Below, in pieces: positions 9,460 through 20,334 of a DNA stretch of 64,000 nt. The notes beneath the pieces are model-generated. The model worked only from the letters and a program-made list of their open reading frames with translations. It made no database searches and was not told the DNA's origin. The stretch is from a gamma proteobacterium symbiont of Stewartia floridana (GTDB lineage Bacteria; Pseudomonadota; Gammaproteobacteria; Chromatiales; Chromatiaceae): assembly GCA_003676145.1 (NCBI GenBank), contig NAUB01000015.1, positions 62,001-126,000 of the forward strand, written 5' to 3'. Position 1 is the stretch's first letter, and every line of letters begins with the position of its first letter. The position numbers were made by a program, and so were the translations under genes.

Positions 9460-10920
9460 ATGACAAAAACACCTCTGAATATCCGCATCACGCTGCTCCT
9501 GCTGGCACTGATACTACCCACGGCCAGCGCCGTAACAGAAGAAGAGAACATCAAACTGCCTGAACTGGGTTCCCCATCAGACCAATACCTGACACCGGCG
9601 GATGAGATCAGGCTTGGCCGTGAATTCATGCAGAGCGTCAGAAAGACAAGCCCGGTAATGGATGACCCGTTGATCGCGGAATACATCCAGACCCTGGGTG
9701 AGAAGCTGCTCAAGCAGAGTGAAGCGATCGGCCAGGAGTTTAACTTTTTTGTCATCGAACTCCCTGAAGTCAATGCTTTTGCCGGCCCCGGTGGTCATAT
9801 CGGCATCTACAGCGGACTGATTCTGGCGACCCAAAGCGAGAGTGAACTGGCCTCGGTAATCGCTCACGAAATTGCTCATGTCACTCAAAAACATCTGCTG
9901 CGGGCCTTTGATGCGGCAAATCAGATGAGTGGTAAGACAGCCGCCCTGCTACTCGCCTCCATCCTGGTTGGCGCCGCCACTTCACCGGATGCCGGGATTG
10001 CCCTGGCCACCGGCGTTCAGGCCAGCGCCGTGCAGGAGCAGATCAACTTCACCCGCAGCAATGAGGAAGAGGCTGACACGGTGGGTATCAGGATACTGGC
10101 CAAATCCAACTTCGACCCCCGCGCCATGCCGATATTTTTCGAACGCCTGACCCATGCCAGCCGCCTCTATGATTCGGGGATACCGGAGATTCTGCGTACC
10201 CATCCGGTTACCACCAACCGCATTGCTGACGCCCTCGGAAGAGCTGAGACCTACCCCTACAAACAGTACCCGGGGAAATTGAGCTATTTTCTCACCCGCG
10301 AAACGCTAAGGGTCAGATCCTTTAAGGATACGAAAGCCGCCGTGAAGCATTTTGCCAGCGGGCTGGAGGAGGGCCGGCACCTGAATCAGGAGGCACATCA
10401 GTACGGCTACGCTTTGGCATTGAAGGCCGACCATCAGTATGAAAAGGCTGAAAAGCTGGTTGAGAAACTGTTGAAGAGTGCACCGCAGCAAGCGGAGTAT
10501 GTCCTACTCTCCGCAGACATCGCCAAGCAGCAGGATGAGGCTGGAAAATCCCTGAAAATGCTTGAGACCTACTATCAACTGATGCCTGAAAGTTACCCGA
10601 TCTCAATCGCATATATTGAAGATCTGACGGAAAACAAGCGCCTCGAAGAGGCCAAATCCGTAGCCCAGCAGACCCTGACGCTGCATGACAGGGATCCGAG
10701 ACTCTATCGCTTGCTCAGCAAGATTGAGCAAAAGGCCGGACGGAAAGCCGAATCTCACCGCATGCTGGCAGAGTCCTATGTGGCCAGGGGAGAGTATCAC
10801 CCGGCCATCCGGCAGCTGGAGATTGCATTGAAAGAGGCGGAAACAACCGATTTCTATCAGACATCCAGAATCGAATCCCGCTTACAAAAACTTCGTGATC
10901 TGGTCAAAAAGGAGCAGTAA
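9460..10920 (+). CDS. bepA: BepA-like periplasmic M48 metalloprotease with TPR domain
   Basis: Outer-membrane-protein quality-control protease and chaperone. From the ATG at 9460 it is 486 aa, almost the size of E. coli BepA. It has a signal peptide (LLLLALILPTASA), an M48 protease domain with ESELASVIAHEIAHVTQKH (HExxH) near residue 135, a third zinc ligand region (NEEEADTVGIRILAK), and a C-terminal tetratricopeptide region from about residue 300. In BepA the TPR pocket contacts BamA and LptD. The in-frame extension to 9337 has no signal-like sequence, so I rejected it. Confidence 0.93.
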   Translation: MTKTPLNIRITLLLLALILPTASAVTEEENIKLPELGSPSDQYLTPADEIRLGREFMQSVRKTSPVMDDPLIAEYIQTLGEKLLKQSEAIGQEFNFFVIELPEVNAFAGPGGHIGIYSGLILATQSESELASVIAHEIAHVTQKHLLRAFDAANQMSGKTAALLLASILVGAATSPDAGIALATGVQASAVQEQINFTRSNEEEADTVGIRILAKSNFDPRAMPIFFERLTHASRLYDSGIPEILRTHPVTTNRIADALGRAETYPYKQYPGKLSYFLTRETLRVRSFKDTKAAVKHFASGLEEGRHLNQEAHQYGYALALKADHQYEKAEKLVEKLLKSAPQQAEYVLLSADIAKQQDEAGKSLKMLETYYQLMPESYPISIAYIEDLTENKRLEEAKSVAQQTLTLHDRDPRLYRLLSKIEQKAGRKAESHRMLAESYVARGEYHPAIRQLEIALKEAETTDFYQTSRIESRLQKLRDLVKKEQ

Positions 10921-11273
10921 ACCGTCGAGGATCTGACAGCACCTGTTGAATAGGCCCTGACAGCAGGCCTGTCGATGAGGATTTCCCTTATGCCACGCCA
11001 GATCCGGCGAAGATCTCACTCCGCCCTGCCGCTGTCTCATTTCATGGCCTGAACAGGCCTGATTCATCCCCAAACCGGTCATTTGGCAATCTTCAGACCA
11101 GATAGGCCCGGTTTTTAGCGGTCAGCCAAGCCATACCCCGCAAAACCGCCGGTTGGGATAGCATATAACTCTAATTCAGGAAAACCCCTACCCGAAGCGG
11201 AACAAACCCAAGCCTTTCATAAGGGTGCCATGCTGCTAACATCACAAAGCACTAATATTTCAAAATTTTTTGC

Positions 11274-11301
11274 TTGATATCGCTCTCTGATTCGGTATTC
11301 T
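11274..11301 (+). promoter_or_regulatory. Candidate sigma-70 promoter ahead of soxYZ
   Basis: TTGATA (11274-11279), a 16-bp spacer, then TATTCT (11296-11301), in an A/T-rich stretch. It would give a leader of roughly 420 nt before soxY. Seen directly, but the function is inferred. Confidence 0.35.
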
Positions 11302-11475
11302 TACGATCTACCTGTAAAGGTATTGTTTATCGGCAAACCCGTTTAAATAAGAAGAAGCCGGTAAGAACGCATCCTCGATAACGAAATAAACACTGGAGGA
11401 CATGGTGCACAGCTGTCGCAACTTTTTACTGTAAAAGTTGTTCTAAGCCACTGACAAACATGAGTGACCGTGAGT

Positions 11476-11622
11476 GATCCCGATACCCAACCGGTATTTG
11501 ATGGTGATCCGGTTGATTGTTCATAGCGGGAACAACATGTCTTGCAAGGCACAATAATTCAAGACGACAGCTTTATTAATGCCAATGACCCGGCAAATGT
11601 GATCGCAACGGTCAAGGGATAA
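11476..11622 (+). pseudogene. Possible decayed coding fragment upstream of soxY
   Basis: One frame reads as plausible protein on both sides of a single in-frame TAG at 11524-11526: SDPDTQPVFDGDPVDC before it and GTIIQDDSFINANDPANVIA after it, ending with TAA at 11620-11622. The Asp/Asn/Pro content looks like the edge of an exported beta-sheet protein. I cannot name a family. It may equally be chance, since no start codon with an SD is evident. Confidence 0.25.
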
Positions 11623-11730
11623 ATCCCGACCAAATTTTGTCACAGAGAACTGGGCAATGAAATTGACCAACCCATTCAGTTTCATAAAACAAACGTTAAT
11701 CACTAACCTTTCTCAGTCTGGAGAGAATGA

Positions 11731-12207
11731 ATGAGCAATGAAATGAAACGCAGGATCTTCCTCAAAAGATCACTCGCAGCTGGCTCGGTAGGTGTCGCTG
11801 CCGCTACCGGACTTTTGGCGCCTCAGCAGGTTCTGGCTGCCTGGAACAAGGCCGCTTTTGAAGCTAAGGAGCTCTCTGGTGCACTGGACGCACTGTTGGG
11901 CAGTTCTGACGTGTCAGAATCTGCAGACATTAAAGTCAAAGCACCGGATATCGCAGAAAATGGTGCCGTAGTACCAATCACAGTTGATGCCAGCATTGAT
12001 GGCGTCGAATCAATCGCAATCATTGCTTCCAATAATCCAGTGCCTCTGGTTGCCAATTTCGTCATGGGACCAGGTGCAACCGGTTTTGTCTCTACCCGTA
12101 TCAAAATGGGTAAAACTGGCGATGTTGTTGGTGTTGTCAAAGCGGGCGGCAAGCTCTACAGCGCCAAGAAAGAAGTCAAAGTCACCATTGGTGGTTGCGG
12201 CGGCTGA
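11731..12207 (+). CDS. soxY: Thiosulfate oxidation carrier protein SoxY
   Basis: Periplasmic sulfur carrier subunit, 158 aa. It has a Tat signal with twin arginines (KRRIFLKRSLAAG) and ends in the swinging-arm motif GGCGG, whose cysteine binds the sulfane and sulfonate intermediates of the Sox cycle. The middle is a beta-rich domain. A good SD (GGAGAG) precedes the ATG. soxZ follows 46 bp downstream. The soxXA, soxB and soxCD genes are not in this window, the usual split arrangement in globule-forming gammaproteobacteria. Confidence 0.97.
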   Translation: MSNEMKRRIFLKRSLAAGSVGVAAATGLLAPQQVLAAWNKAAFEAKELSGALDALLGSSDVSESADIKVKAPDIAENGAVVPITVDASIDGVESIAIIASNNPVPLVANFVMGPGATGFVSTRIKMGKTGDVVGVVKAGGKLYSAKKEVKVTIGGCGG

Positions 12208-12253
12208 TCGCAGCTGATTCCGTCAACCACATAACGAATACGAGGTATAGAGC

Positions 12254-12568
12254 ATGGCTAAATCGATCAAGATCCGCGCCAAAGAGAAAGGTGGCGTAAC
12301 CACTGTTAAGGCCCTGATGACCCATCCAATGGAGACAGGTGGCCGTAAAGACAAAAAGACCGGAAAAACCATTCCGGCTCACTTCATCCAGGAAGTGGTC
12401 TGTAAGCACAAAGGCAATACTGTGATGATGGCTGAATGGAGTGGCGGTGTTTCCAAAAACCCCTACATCTCCTTCAAGTTCTCCGGTGCCGCCAAAGGAG
12501 ATGATCTCGAACTCTCCTGGACTGACAATACCGGTAAGAGCGACAGCATGACCAGCAAGATCAAATAA
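12254..12568 (+). CDS. soxZ: Thiosulfate oxidation carrier protein SoxZ
   Basis: 104-aa partner of SoxY with no signal of its own; it is exported as a complex with SoxY through the Tat route. Family markers are VTTVKALMTHPMETG near the N-terminus, PAHFIQEVVCKHKG and MMAEWSGGVSKNPYISF. It is the last gene of the soxYZ operon, followed by a strong terminator at 12622-12648. Confidence 0.97.
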   Translation: MAKSIKIRAKEKGGVTTVKALMTHPMETGGRKDKKTGKTIPAHFIQEVVCKHKGNTVMMAEWSGGVSKNPYISFKFSGAAKGDDLELSWTDNTGKSDSMTSKIK

Positions 12569-12621
12569 TGATCCGCTGCAGCAACTGCTGTTGAGTTCGA
12601 GTCGTAACGATTCGACAAAAT

Positions 12622-12648
12622 AAAAAGGGCGCGTAATGCGCCCTTTTT
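12622..12648. terminator. Bidirectional intrinsic terminator after soxZ
   Basis: AAAAA, stem GGGCGC (12627-12632), 5-base loop GTAAT, stem GCGCCC (12638-12643), TTTTT. The flanking A and T runs make it usable from both strands, which suits the convergent genes on either side. Confidence 0.9.
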
Positions 12649-12727
12649 ATTTGCAGCTCTGCCAACCATCAGAAAACCCTTGGAGCGAATGACATTTACT
12701 TAAGTCATAGTCACCCTAAGAGATTAA

Positions 12728-12832
12728 TCGTAAATGATCGCGAATCACCGCGAAACTACGCTAACAAACTTCGCTGAGTGAGAGATTGTCGCGGCATTTT
12801 GCGCTGATTGGCGTTCATTTGCGGTTTACTCT
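12728..12832. repeat. Dispersed GCG-rich intergenic repeat, copy 1
   Basis: Two opposed degenerate units: one near 12728-12755 (AATCGTAAATGATCGCGAAT, then CACCGCG) and one at 12800-12826 (GCGCTGATTGGCGTTCATTTGCGG). The unit recurs at 19496, 21412, 28411-28592 and 45189. It lies between convergent genes. Confidence 0.6.
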
Positions 12833-12841
12833 CTTAACCCG

Positions 12842-14109
12842 CTAACTCTCTTTTTTCTCCTCGTCTGAAGACTCCTCTTCCAGCAGCTTCGCCCACTCCT
12901 CTTCAAGTGAGCCTGGTTCAAACTCCGCTTGTTCCACTTCCGAGCTGTCCATTTCAGGTATTTCGATATCGATGGCGTTAAGATCATCCACCATCGATTC
13001 GCCACTCTGCTCGGCCACCTCGTTGGCATCATCGGAAGCTTCAGCTTCGGTATCTGATGCTGCGTCAGCGGACGATTGACTCTCGGCTTCAGCGGTCTCA
13101 TGCATCATGTCATCTGCAATCTCCATCACTTCATCGATGATCTCTGAAACCTCTTCATCCACACCCGTCGAACCCGCGGTCAGTGATTCCACATCTGGTA
13201 TCTCTACTTCTGGTATCTCTACGTCTGGAACTGCAACTTCTGCTATCTCAGCTTCAGTGCGATCGGCAGCGGAAGCTTCCACATCCGGAGTCTCGATATC
13301 CGTAACATCCCCGGCTGGAGTCTCTGAGTCAGCTACAGCTTCAACTGCTTCTTCAATCTCTGTCTCTACACTCTCCTCTTCCAGCTCTGATAGGGAGGAT
13401 TCCGTCAACTCCTCCTCGGTCATATCCGGGATCACCATATCATCATCGCTGTCGATTTCTGTGGCGACTGCTGCGGCTTCAGCCGGCGCAGGCTCTGCAG
13501 TCGCTTCGGCAACCGCGGATTGAGCCTGATCAGACGGCGCGCTGGCTTCCTGACCGGCAACCGCCGTTGCTTCTGCCGGAAAACCGGAATCACCATCGGC
13601 AAACATTGTCGAGTATTCGTTCAGCATACGACCCATGGTATCCATGGTCACTTTGAGCTCTTCCGCCAATCGCTCATTTTCTGCTTTCAGTGCTTCAACC
13701 TCGTCGCTGCTGACATCATCTGATCCACCGGCTCCACTGACATTGCCCGCCAGAGCCTGATAGGCCAGTACCAGGTTCTCCACGTCCACATCGATCTGTT
13801 GCAAATAGACCTGATCGTCTTTGAGAAATCCGTTCAGCATATTCTGATAGAGAGTCATCTCCGTCTGCACGATGCCATGCAACGTCTGATCGAGCTGGGG
13901 ACTCTGCAATTGATACTGTTCCGCCAAGAGTTTTTTCAACCGTTCTGAACGTTTCTCCTTATCAGACTGCACACGCTCTGCCAGATGGTGTGCCGCTTTC
14001 CGAATCCGTTGTTTGCGAAGCAGTGTAAACAGCAGTAGAAGTCCACTCAGAATCACCAGCCCGAGCATCACCTCGGCAATGATCATTGCACTCAATGAAC
14101 TGATTTCGA

Positions 14110-14113
<4 letters not shown>
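12842..14113 (-). CDS. Membrane-anchored acidic repeat protein, unknown function
   Basis: 423 aa. It has one N-terminal transmembrane helix (AMIIAEVMLGLVILSGLLLLF), then a basic stretch and a helical segment predicted as coiled coil (about residues 35-180). A long Asp/Glu/Ala/Val-rich disordered tail holds near-repeats of the type VPDVEIPEVEIPDVE. No enzymatic motif is visible. Its start overlaps the stop of the VWA gene upstream (ATGA at 14110-14113), so both are made together. A spacer or scaffold at the inner membrane is a guess. Confidence 0.7.
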
Positions 14114-15990
<1,877 letters not shown>

Positions 15991-16160
15991 TCTGGAGAAA
16001 CCCCGACTCTATTACCCGTCGTTCAGAGAACAAAATGGCTGTTGAGACTCAATTCAGCCCTATCACTTTAACGGCTAACCAGGGTAGCTCTTTAATTCCT
16101 AACCATCCAGCAAGATGAAATCCCGATGCATCAAAGTGTTTAATCGGCAGGATGGATGAT

Positions 16161-17048
16161 TCAGGGCTGTTTTTTATAGGGTGAGGGGACCCCATCGGGT
16201 TGCTTGGAAAAACGCTTGTAGGACCATTGATATTGGCTCGGGAACATGTTGATCAGGGTCTCCACACCCTGGTTCAAGGCTCTGGCGGCCCGTTGCGGAT
16301 CAGCATCCGCAATCCCGTCAGGGGCTGGCAGATAGTGAATGTCGTAACCTCGACCGCCCGCCAGACGCTCAGCACAGGCAAGTATCACCTTTGCGCCGGT
16401 CTTTCTGGCAAGTTTGTTGGTCAGCATCATGGTCAGTGCCGGGCGGCCAAAAAATGGCGCGAACTCCGCACCCCCGTCAGATTTCGGTTGCTGATCGGGC
16501 AGAATGCCGGTCATACCCCCCGTTTTCAGGGTCTGCAGAATACGCTTCACACCACGATTGTCGGTAGGCACGAGTTCAGCCCCACCCCGCTCACGGGCCT
16601 GCTTGATCAGATCCCCGAAAGACTCCTTTCTCGGTGGACGGTAGAGGTTGGTCAACCTGCCCCGACGCTGCAGTTCCACGCCGACGATCTCCCAGCAGCC
16701 AATATGGGGTGCAAGAATGATCAACCCCTGTCCTTCGTCCCGAACCAGGTGCTCTTCCCCGTGAATCGCATGAATCATCGTCAACACATCGTCCAGGGGC
16801 CGAAACCAGATAGCACTCATCTCCATCAGGGTACAGCCGATCTGCTGCATGGTCTGGTCACGCAATTGACGTCGCTCCACCTCACCTAGCTCGGGGTAGC
16901 AGAGAGCCAGATTGATTTCAGTAATGCGCAGCTCCCGATTGGGAATGAGGGTATAGAGTCTGCCCAGCACCCGACCCAAAGCATGCAACCAGGAGAGAGG
17001 CAGACGATGCAGGGAGTACCAGAGTTTGAAAAGAATCCGCTCTAACAT
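16161..17048 (-). CDS. Lipid A-type lysophospholipid acyltransferase (LpxL/HtrB family)
   Basis: Inner-membrane acyltransferase adding a secondary acyl chain to lipid A precursors. 295 aa, with the catalytic H-x4-E motif HIGCWEIVG near residue 117, an ITEINLALCYPEL N-terminal motif, ILPDQQPKSDGGAEFAPFFG (substrate region) and YQWSYKRFSKQP at the C-terminus, all typical of LpxL/LpxM. Which chain it adds cannot be told. It stands alone, divergent from a rhodanese gene. Confidence 0.92.
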   Translation of the reverse strand: MLERILFKLWYSLHRLPLSWLHALGRVLGRLYTLIPNRELRITEINLALCYPELGEVERRQLRDQTMQQIGCTLMEMSAIWFRPLDDVLTMIHAIHGEEHLVRDEGQGLIILAPHIGCWEIVGVELQRRGRLTNLYRPPRKESFGDLIKQARERGGAELVPTDNRGVKRILQTLKTGGMTGILPDQQPKSDGGAEFAPFFGRPALTMMLTNKLARKTGAKVILACAERLAGGRGYDIHYLPAPDGIADADPQRAARALNQGVETLINMFPSQYQWSYKRFSKQPDGVPSPYKKQP

Positions 17049-17255
17049 GACCGTGGATTGTACACAAAATCTCAGATTTAGCTTATCAATAATACTCCAA
17101 TGCGTGGGCGTAGCGTGTTACAACCCGAGCAGCGGGAAAACTTCCCTTTTCAATCGCCCAGTAAACCTCATAGATTGTTTTCATCCATAAAGCATCTAAC
17201 ATATTTACTATCACCCAGGTTACAAGAATTAAGATATACCACAGAGGAGGCTCTC

Positions 17256-17684
17256 ATGAGCGACCAAAAACTACAAAATCTGACGCCACAACAGGCTTGG
17301 CAGATGATACAGGACGACTCCAGGTCGGTACTGGTGGACATTCGATCCACCATGGAGTTTCTGTTTGTCGGACATCCCAAAGGTGCGGTACATGTACCCT
17401 GGATCGATGAACCGGAGTGGACTGTCAATCCCCACTTCGTAACCGAGATAAGGAAGTTGCTGCTAGGGGGTAGCATCTGCACCATTGATGAGGGCTGCGC
17501 ACCGGTGATCCTGATCTGCCGTAGTGGCAAGCGCTCCCTGGAGGCTGGCAAAGCGCTGCTGGATGCAGGCTTTATTCGGGTCTTCCATATCGATGAAGGT
17601 TTTGAAGGTGATCTTGATGAGGAGCATCGACGCAGCACCCTGGGAGGATGGCGCTTTCACGGTCTACCCTGGGAGCAGTGTTGA
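17256..17684 (+). CDS. Single-domain rhodanese
   Basis: 142-aa cytosolic sulfurtransferase-type protein. The rhodanese domain runs the whole length: LTPQQAWQMIQDD, LVDIRSTMEFLFVGHPKGAVHVPW, the active-site loop LICRSGKRS with the persulfide cysteine, and GFEGDLDEEHRR. The ATG at 17256 has a strong AGAGGAGG SD. Such proteins can hand sulfane sulfur to TusA or DsrE-type carriers; this role here is inferred from the sulfur-oxidising context. There is a second cysteine near residue 75 and one at the C-terminal end. Confidence 0.92.
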   Translation: MSDQKLQNLTPQQAWQMIQDDSRSVLVDIRSTMEFLFVGHPKGAVHVPWIDEPEWTVNPHFVTEIRKLLLGGSICTIDEGCAPVILICRSGKRSLEAGKALLDAGFIRVFHIDEGFEGDLDEEHRRSTLGGWRFHGLPWEQC

Positions 17685-18057
17685 GACGATCAGGCGGATT
17701 CTGTATGCCGGGTGTGGAACCACCCGGTACAGGCCATCCGGATCGTGTCATGAACACCTTTTGCATGTAACAATCTCCCGCTCAATTATAAATCGTATCG
17801 AACTGGATACATTGAACATGGATCAGTAACAACGGTTACTCGAATGGTATTTAATCAAAAGACGGGATTTTCCTGCATCGATGTGGTAAATATCACTCAG
17901 CAGTGATCAACAGTGTTGCAACAGGGAAGAGCAAGCTGCTCGATCAACAGATTATGGACAGCATCGTAAAAGCAGAGGATGTTTTGTTAATCAACAGACC
18001 GCTCATCGGACGACAAGCAATCGGAAGGCTTTGCAATGAAACACAGGGAGGTATTCC
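17685..18057. other. Intergenic region between rhodanese and secreted-protein genes
   Basis: About 370 bases. A 7-bp hairpin (CCGGGTG/CACCCGG, 17708-17727) lies just after the rhodanese stop and may help end its transcript, though no T-run follows. The rest is A/T-rich and probably carries the promoter of the next gene; I see no clear boxes. Confidence 0.4.
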
Positions 18058-18459
18058 ATGCGACAGATAAAACTCAAACAGTCTCTATTCCTACTTTCAC
18101 TTTTGAGCAGCCTATCCATAGGCAATCAGCTGGATGCCGCGGAGAACGGTTATCTGGATGCGATTAAAGCGGATTATAACGAGTTCAACAGCGGAACATT
18201 TGAACCACCAGCGGAATCAACCTGGATCGGCTCACTCAGCACAGACACCGATAACACCAGACTCAGCCATGATGGCCTGCAAGACTTTTCCCTGTTTTTG
18301 AAGCAAGCCTCTCCAGGCAGCTTCATCTTCTACAACAAATTACCGGACCGATATAAGGATCAGCTGCATCAGCAGTATCTTAAGTCGGGCAACCTGGATG
18401 AGATCAAAAAGGATATTTTCAACTATTCGCGTGAAGTCAAAAAGCAGAACCTCAATTAA
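18058..18459 (+). CDS. Secreted protein of unknown function
   Basis: 133 aa with a signal peptide (SLFLLSLLSSLSIGNQLDA) and a mature part of about 105 residues, rich in charged residues, with no cysteine. I do not recognise a family. A GGGAGG SD precedes the ATG. It lies 35 bp ahead of the LolA-like gene and is probably co-transcribed with it; perhaps both act on outer-membrane lipid or lipoprotein handling. Confidence 0.7.
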   Translation: MRQIKLKQSLFLLSLLSSLSIGNQLDAAENGYLDAIKADYNEFNSGTFEPPAESTWIGSLSTDTDNTRLSHDGLQDFSLFLKQASPGSFIFYNKLPDRYKDQLHQQYLKSGNLDEIKKDIFNYSREVKKQNLN

Positions 18460-18494
18460 GCCTCTGCCCATCCATTTAGCTGAAACGAAACTCT

Positions 18495-19481
18495 ATGAAC
18501 ACTCATTTTAAGTCAGCCAGTTGGCTAAGCCGCCTATCCCTTTTATTGATCTCTTGTGTGGCATCTACAACCTTTGCAGGCGTCGATAGCACACTGGCGC
18601 TGCCTGCTGAAGATCAAAACCTCAGCGCTGAAGAGATCGCCAGACAGGTCTATTTTGCCAATCACTTCTACGCTTTCAAGAACTTCTCCATAGAGCGCCG
18701 TGGCCGCACAATGACCGTACTGATCAATCGCTCCTCCAGCGGTAAAGTCTCCACCACCGCATTGGAACGTCATTTGAACAACAATTACCAATTGGCTGAG
18801 GAGGAATCAATTCAATCACGCGACCTGGCAATCTTCCATTCCGGCAAGTTACGGGGCACCGGAATGTTGATTACCGAATACCAAGACGAGGAGAAAAACA
18901 AAGACTATATGGTCTGGTTACCCGCACTGAGAAAGATCAGAAGATTCGCCCAACCTCAACACGACGATGCCTGGGGAGGCAGCGTCTTCACATTCGGTGA
19001 TGTCACCCTGAGAAAACCTGATGACGAGGAGCATGAACTGATTGGCAAGAAAAAGCTCCGCACCTGTCTGGGCGCCATCGATGATCTCGAAAACAAACAC
19101 TATCGCTATGTTGGTGAACTTCCAGAGCGCAGCTGCCGTCACATCAACAAACAGGTCTACGGCTTGAAAAGCACCACCAAGTTCGACTACTGGTGGTATG
19201 ACTATCGGATCAGTTACATCGATACCACAAGCTTTGCCGACTATCGCACCCTCTACTTCAAGGATGACGAATTGATCAAAGTCATCGACCGGGACTGGGG
19301 ACTGGTGGACGGTGACAGGGAGAGTGATCCACGGGCCCTGTTCTGGAAATACTGGTATGGTCTCGACCTGCGAACAGGCCAGGAGAGTTGGGCGGTGATT
19401 CCGAAAAAAGTGGTCAGTTACAATAAAAATCGCAGAAAGTCATTCTGGACTGAAAAGACTTTGCGCAAGATAAAGCGTTGA
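18495..19481 (+). CDS. LolA-like outer membrane lipoprotein-sorting-type protein
   Basis: 328 aa, exported (signal peptide ending CVASTTFA). The beta-rich body matches the LolA-like family often annotated as outer-membrane lipoprotein-sorting protein. Markers are DYMVWLPALRKIRRFAQPQ, WGGSVFTFGDV, YYW-type aromatic strands (KFDYWWYDYRISYID) and TLYFKDDELIKVIDRDW. These proteins often accompany lipid exporters; none is adjacent except the ABC-2 exporter on the other strand. Binding of a lipid or lipoprotein in a hydrophobic cavity is inferred from the family. Confidence 0.8.
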   Translation: MNTHFKSASWLSRLSLLLISCVASTTFAGVDSTLALPAEDQNLSAEEIARQVYFANHFYAFKNFSIERRGRTMTVLINRSSSGKVSTTALERHLNNNYQLAEEESIQSRDLAIFHSGKLRGTGMLITEYQDEEKNKDYMVWLPALRKIRRFAQPQHDDAWGGSVFTFGDVTLRKPDDEEHELIGKKKLRTCLGAIDDLENKHYRYVGELPERSCRHINKQVYGLKSTTKFDYWWYDYRISYIDTTSFADYRTLYFKDDELIKVIDRDWGLVDGDRESDPRALFWKYWYGLDLRTGQESWAVIPKKVVSYNKNRRKSFWTEKTLRKIKR

Positions 19482-19495
19482 GATGGTTTCAGTCC

Positions 19496-19530
19496 GCAAA
19501 TGAACGCTAGCAAACGTAAATCTTAAGTAT
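19496..19530. repeat. Dispersed GCG-rich intergenic repeat, copy 2
   Basis: One unit, TCCGCAAATGAACG then CTAGCAAACGTAAATC, in the 76-bp gap between convergent genes. Same family as at 28465 (CCGCAAATGAACGCGAATAA). Confidence 0.6.
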
Positions 19531-19557
19531 CGGATCGATTTACCTTGTAAGCTATCG

Positions 19558-20334
19558 TCACTCCTTGATACCTACGCCTCTGGAGAGAAGTCTCAAACTG
19601 TACCATGTCAGCACGGCGATGAAGCCAAAGATAATGACCAGTGCGATTCGCACATCGATATCCGATACCCCCAGCAGTCCATAGCGGAAGGTGTTGACCA
19701 TGTAGAGAACCGGATTGGCCAGGGAGACCTGTTGCCAGAATTCTGGCAGAAGTTGTATCGAATAGAACACGCCCCCAAGATAGGTCAGCGGCGTCAATAC
19801 AAAGGTGGGGACGATGGCGATATCATCAAAACTTTTGGCATACACCGCATTGATGAATCCGGCCAGGGAGAAGAGGATTGAAGTCAGCACAAATACCAGC
19901 AGGGTCAGGCTGTAGCTGTTGATCGTCAAGTCGGTGAAAAACAGCGATATCCCGGTTACCACCGTACCGACGATCAGCCCCCTCGCCATGCCTCCGGTTA
20001 CATAACCGGCCAGTACAATCCAGTTCGGTACCGGTGCGATCAACAGCTCTTCAATATAGTGCTGAAGCTTGGTACTGAAAAACGAGGAGACCACATTGGC
20101 ATAGGAGTTCTGTATCACCGACATCAGGATCAGCCCGGGAACAATGAACTCGATATAGCTGTAGCCTTCCATCATGCCGATGCGCTCACCGATCAATTTA
20201 CCGAAAATTATAAAGTAGAGCGTGGTGGTAATGGCCGGCGGCAGAATGGTCTGCACCCAGATCCGGGCAAACCTCAACACCTCTTTGGTGACAATGGTCT
20301 GATAGGCGATAAGTTTTACATTGCCTGCGCTCAT
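19558..20334 (-). CDS. ABC-2 type transporter permease (YadH-like)
   Basis: Inner-membrane permease, 258 aa, six predicted helices. Its signatures are those of the YadH/ABC-2 group: VQTILPPAITTTLYFIIFGKLIG, FIVPGLILMSVIQNSYANV, and FVLTPLTYLGGVFYSI. It pairs with the ATPase directly upstream (ATGA overlap, 20331-20334) to form an exporter. Substrate unknown; E. coli YadGH is likewise unassigned. Confidence 0.92.
   Translation of the reverse strand: MSAGNVKLIAYQTIVTKEVLRFARIWVQTILPPAITTTLYFIIFGKLIGERIGMMEGYSYIEFIVPGLILMSVIQNSYANVVSSFFSTKLQHYIEELLIAPVPNWIVLAGYVTGGMARGLIVGTVVTGISLFFTDLTINSYSLTLLVFVLTSILFSLAGFINAVYAKSFDDIAIVPTFVLTPLTYLGGVFYSIQLLPEFWQQVSLANPVLYMVNTFRYGLLGVSDIDVRIALVIIFGFIAVLTWYSLRLLSRGVGIKE

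Larger units (their letters stand above)
10921..11730. other. Long region upstream of soxYZ
   Basis: About 800 bases without a convincing gene. It contains small GGCCTG/CAGGCC inverted repeats near 10950-11060, an A/T-rich tract with a candidate promoter at 11274-11301, and a 10-codon ORF with GGAGG at 11403-11435. A possible decayed coding fragment lies at 11476-11622. A long leader or a lost gene upstream of soxY would fit; neither is proven. Confidence 0.5.

Noticed and set aside
11343-11703. Two minus-strand ORFs upstream of soxY
   Set aside because: No SD, poor composition, and opposite to the direction of the sox operon.
13107-13523. Plus-strand Ser-rich ORF
   Set aside because: Antisense of the Glu/Asp/Val-rich tail of the 12842-14113 gene.
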